From Bacteroidota bacterium (GTDB taxonomy: Bacteria > Bacteroidota > Bacteroidia > Bacteroidales > VadinHA17): 7,790 nucleotides of DNA. Positions 6,303-7,790 of the stretch are shown piece by piece (the stretch's first letter is position 1; each line of letters begins with the position of its first letter). The stretch is taken from NCBI GenBank assembly GCA_016868515.1, contig VGGM01000055.1, positions 1 through 7,790 of the forward strand. The letters run 5' to 3'. The position numbers were made by a program, and so were the translations under genes. Below the pieces are notes generated by a model. The model saw only the letters and a program-made list of their open reading frames with translations, did no database searches and was not told where the DNA came from.

Positions 6303-6335
6303 CAAAAATAGTAATTGTACCGGACAGCCCGTCAA
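6303..6335 (-). promoter_or_regulatory. candidate Bacteroidota-type promoter for dapD-tsaC
   Basis: On the minus strand, TATTTTTG (plus coordinates 6303-6310) matches TAnnTTTG. A TTG (6333-6335, within AATTGAC) lies 22 bases upstream, slightly longer than the usual 19-21. The -7 box ends 19 bases before the dapD ATG, so the leader would be very short, about 12-15 bases. T-rich sequence makes chance matches to this box easy. Confidence 0.45.
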
Positions 6336-6480
6336 TTATTTGCACATTATGATCTCTGTTTTCATTGCCTGAAAGAAAAAACTGTTTTGCTTATATTGAA
6401 CTTTTGCGTTAATATTGTTGTTACTGTGAATTGATGCTTATGAAACAGGACACATCCATGATACACTTCGAAAATTACTC

Positions 6481-6488
6481 TATATTTG
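6481..6488 (+). promoter_or_regulatory. candidate -7 promoter box for hppA
   Basis: TATATTTG matches the Bacteroidota TAnnTTTG element exactly and lies 52 bases before the hppA start. The -33 position 20 bases upstream reads ATG (6458-6460) where TTG is expected, so only half of the promoter is convincing. It would give a leader of roughly 45 bases. Confidence 0.45.
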
Positions 6489-6540
6489 ATACTTATAAAC
6501 CAGATTGAAAAGAATAGTTTAAACTAAAACCCTGTTTTTT

Positions 6541-7790
6541 ATGATTAGTAATGTTTTTTGGATTGTTCCCATTGCAGCGGTTACTGCGCTGGTGTTTGCC
6601 TGGGTTTTCTTCAGGGGCCTTATGAAGAATTCCGAAGGTAACGACAGGATGAAGGAGATAGCCCAGTATGTCAGGGAGGGGGCAATGGCCTACCTTACAC
6701 GGCAGTACAAGGTTGTTCTGATTGTATTCATAATACTTGTTGTTCTGCTGACACTTCTTGCCTATATGGGCGTACAGAACCCGTTTGTGCCGGTTGCCTT
6801 TCTCACCGGAGGTTTCTTTTCGGGTTTGTGTGGGTATCTGGGCATGAAAACAGCCACATATGCTTCGGCCAGAACTGCGCAGGGGGCGACGGTATCGCTT
6901 AACCGCGGCCTGCAGATAGCATTCAGGAGCGGTGCAGTAATGGGATTGGTGGTGGTTGGATTCGGGCTGATCGATATTGCCGGATGGTTCCTGCTTCTCA
7001 ATAATGTTATCTACACCCCCGAGAACATGCATAGCGGTCTGCATTTTCTGGGGCTCACCTTCGTTCATGAAGGGACCACCGAACATATGAAGTATATTGA
7101 GATAACGGCCACCATGCTTACCTTCGGGATGGGTGCTTCAACCCAGGCTCTTTTTGCACGTGTGGGAGGCGGTATTTACACAAAAGCTGCCGACGTTGGT
7201 GCTGATCTGGTTGGTAAAGTGGAGGCAGGGATTCCCGAGGATGATCCCCGTAACCCGGCAACCATTGCCGATAACGTTGGTGACAACGTAGGGGATGTTG
7301 CTGGTATGGGGGCCGACCTGTATGAATCATACGCCGGTAGTATTCTTGCAACAGCAGCCCTTGGTGCAGCTCTTACCGGACTTAACTCCGAGGAGCAGGT
7401 AAAGGCAATAATTTCGCCAATGATAGTAGCTGCAGTTGGCATAATATTATCAATTGCAGGTATTTATCTTGTCAGGACGAAAGAGTCGGCTACCCAGAAG
7501 AATCTTCTTAACGCCCTCCTGATAGGAACAGGCGGGGCTTCTGTATTAATACTGCTTGCAATGGCCGGGTTGGCAATGGCCGGATGGGTAAGCTGGGGTG
7601 TGTTCGGATCGGTTGTCGCAGGCCTTGCTGCAGGCGTAATAATTGGTCAGTCAACAGAGTACTTCACCTCAGATGAGTATCAACCTACACGGGGTATTGC
7701 CAGGCAGACACTCACAGGGCCTGCGACAACCATTATCGATGGTATTGCAGTAGGTATGTATTCGACATGGTTACCGGTTCTGACCATTGT
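6541..7790 (+). CDS. hppA: membrane-bound ion-translocating pyrophosphatase, N-terminal part (runs off the right edge)
   Basis: The frame is open from the ATG at 6541 to the window end, 416 codons, somewhat over half of a family member of about 700-750 residues. The enzyme hydrolyses cytoplasmic pyrophosphate and pumps Na+ and/or H+ across the inner membrane. Ten or so hydrophobic helices are visible, beginning at 5-25, 57-77 and 83-100. The substrate and metal site is intact: DVGADLVGKVEAGIPEDDP (218-236), NPATIADNVGDNVGDVAGMG (238-257), and a further conserved GPATTIIDGIAVGM (393-406). The gate residue is Glu262 in ADLYESY, placed as Glu246 of the Thermotoga maritima Na+ pump (offset 16), unlike plant H+ pumps where it lies about a turn later. 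The K+-dependence residue is beyond the window. The in-frame TAA at 6520 makes ATG 6541 the first possible ATG; there is no Shine-Dalgarno sequence. It is divergent from dapD. Confidence 0.96.
   Translation, partial: MISNVFWIVPIAAVTALVFAWVFFRGLMKNSEGNDRMKEIAQYVREGAMAYLTRQYKVVLIVFIILVVLLTLLAYMGVQNPFVPVAFLTGGFFSGLCGYLGMKTATYASARTAQGATVSLNRGLQIAFRSGAVMGLVVVGFGLIDIAGWFLLLNNVIYTPENMHSGLHFLGLTFVHEGTTEHMKYIEITATMLTFGMGASTQALFARVGGGIYTKAADVGADLVGKVEAGIPEDDPRNPATIADNVGDNVGDVAGMGADLYESYAGSILATAALGAALTGLNSEEQVKAIISPMIVAAVGIILSIAGIYLVRTKESATQKNLLNALLIGTGGASVLILLAMAGLAMAGWVSWGVFGSVVAGLAAGVIIGQSTEYFTSDEYQPTRGIARQTLTGPATTIIDGIAVGMYSTWLPVLTI

Noticed and set aside
6493..7086. Minus-strand open frame of 197 codons opposite hppA, and shorter ones at 7118-7442
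   Set aside because: The proteins are rich in His/Pro/Arg/Gln without any domain and lie antisense to a well-conserved pyrophosphatase; they are shadow frames.
1..7790. Mobile elements, CRISPR arrays, tRNA or rRNA genes
   Set aside because: No transposase or integrase frame, terminal inverted repeats, direct-repeat array or RNA-gene signature was seen on reading the window.

Overview
The window reads as a chromosomal segment of a member of the Bacteroidota. The evidence is a SusC/SusD outer-membrane nutrient-uptake pair, promoter boxes of the Bacteroidota type (TAnnTTTG with an upstream TTG), mostly absent Shine-Dalgarno sequences, a ribosomal protein S16 with a long Ala/Glu-rich tail, and a head-GIN (DUF2807) exported protein. 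I cannot place it below phylum with confidence; an environmental Bacteroidales-like lineage is a guess.

Bases 1-2797 (+) are the end of a nutrient-uptake operon: the C-terminal third or less of a SusC-type TonB-dependent transporter (open at the left edge), a complete SusD-type substrate-binding lipoprotein, and a small unrecognised lipoprotein. A strong intrinsic terminator (2833-2867) closes the operon. A near-consensus Bacteroidota promoter (2888-2918) follows at once and starts the next unit, rpsP-rimM (2969-4112, +), which makes S16 and a 30S maturation factor. An exported DUF2807 protein with SGSG-type repeats follows (4181-4876, +).

It converges, with six bases between stop codons, on a minus-strand pair read from right to left: dapD (diaminopimelate/lysine synthesis) and then tsaC (t6A tRNA modification). 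A 257-base divergent region (6284-6540) with candidate promoters in both directions separates dapD from hppA (6541 to the right edge, +), the N-terminal part of a membrane-bound ion-pumping pyrophosphatase. Its visible gate glutamate is placed as in the Na+-transporting type.

Functionally this is an accessory uptake locus joined to housekeeping genes (translation, cell wall/lysine, energy). All recognisable reading frames are intact apart from the two cut by the window edges. I see no mobile element, CRISPR array, tRNA or rRNA, and nothing I would call a new system. The least explained item is the small third lipoprotein of the SusCD operon.
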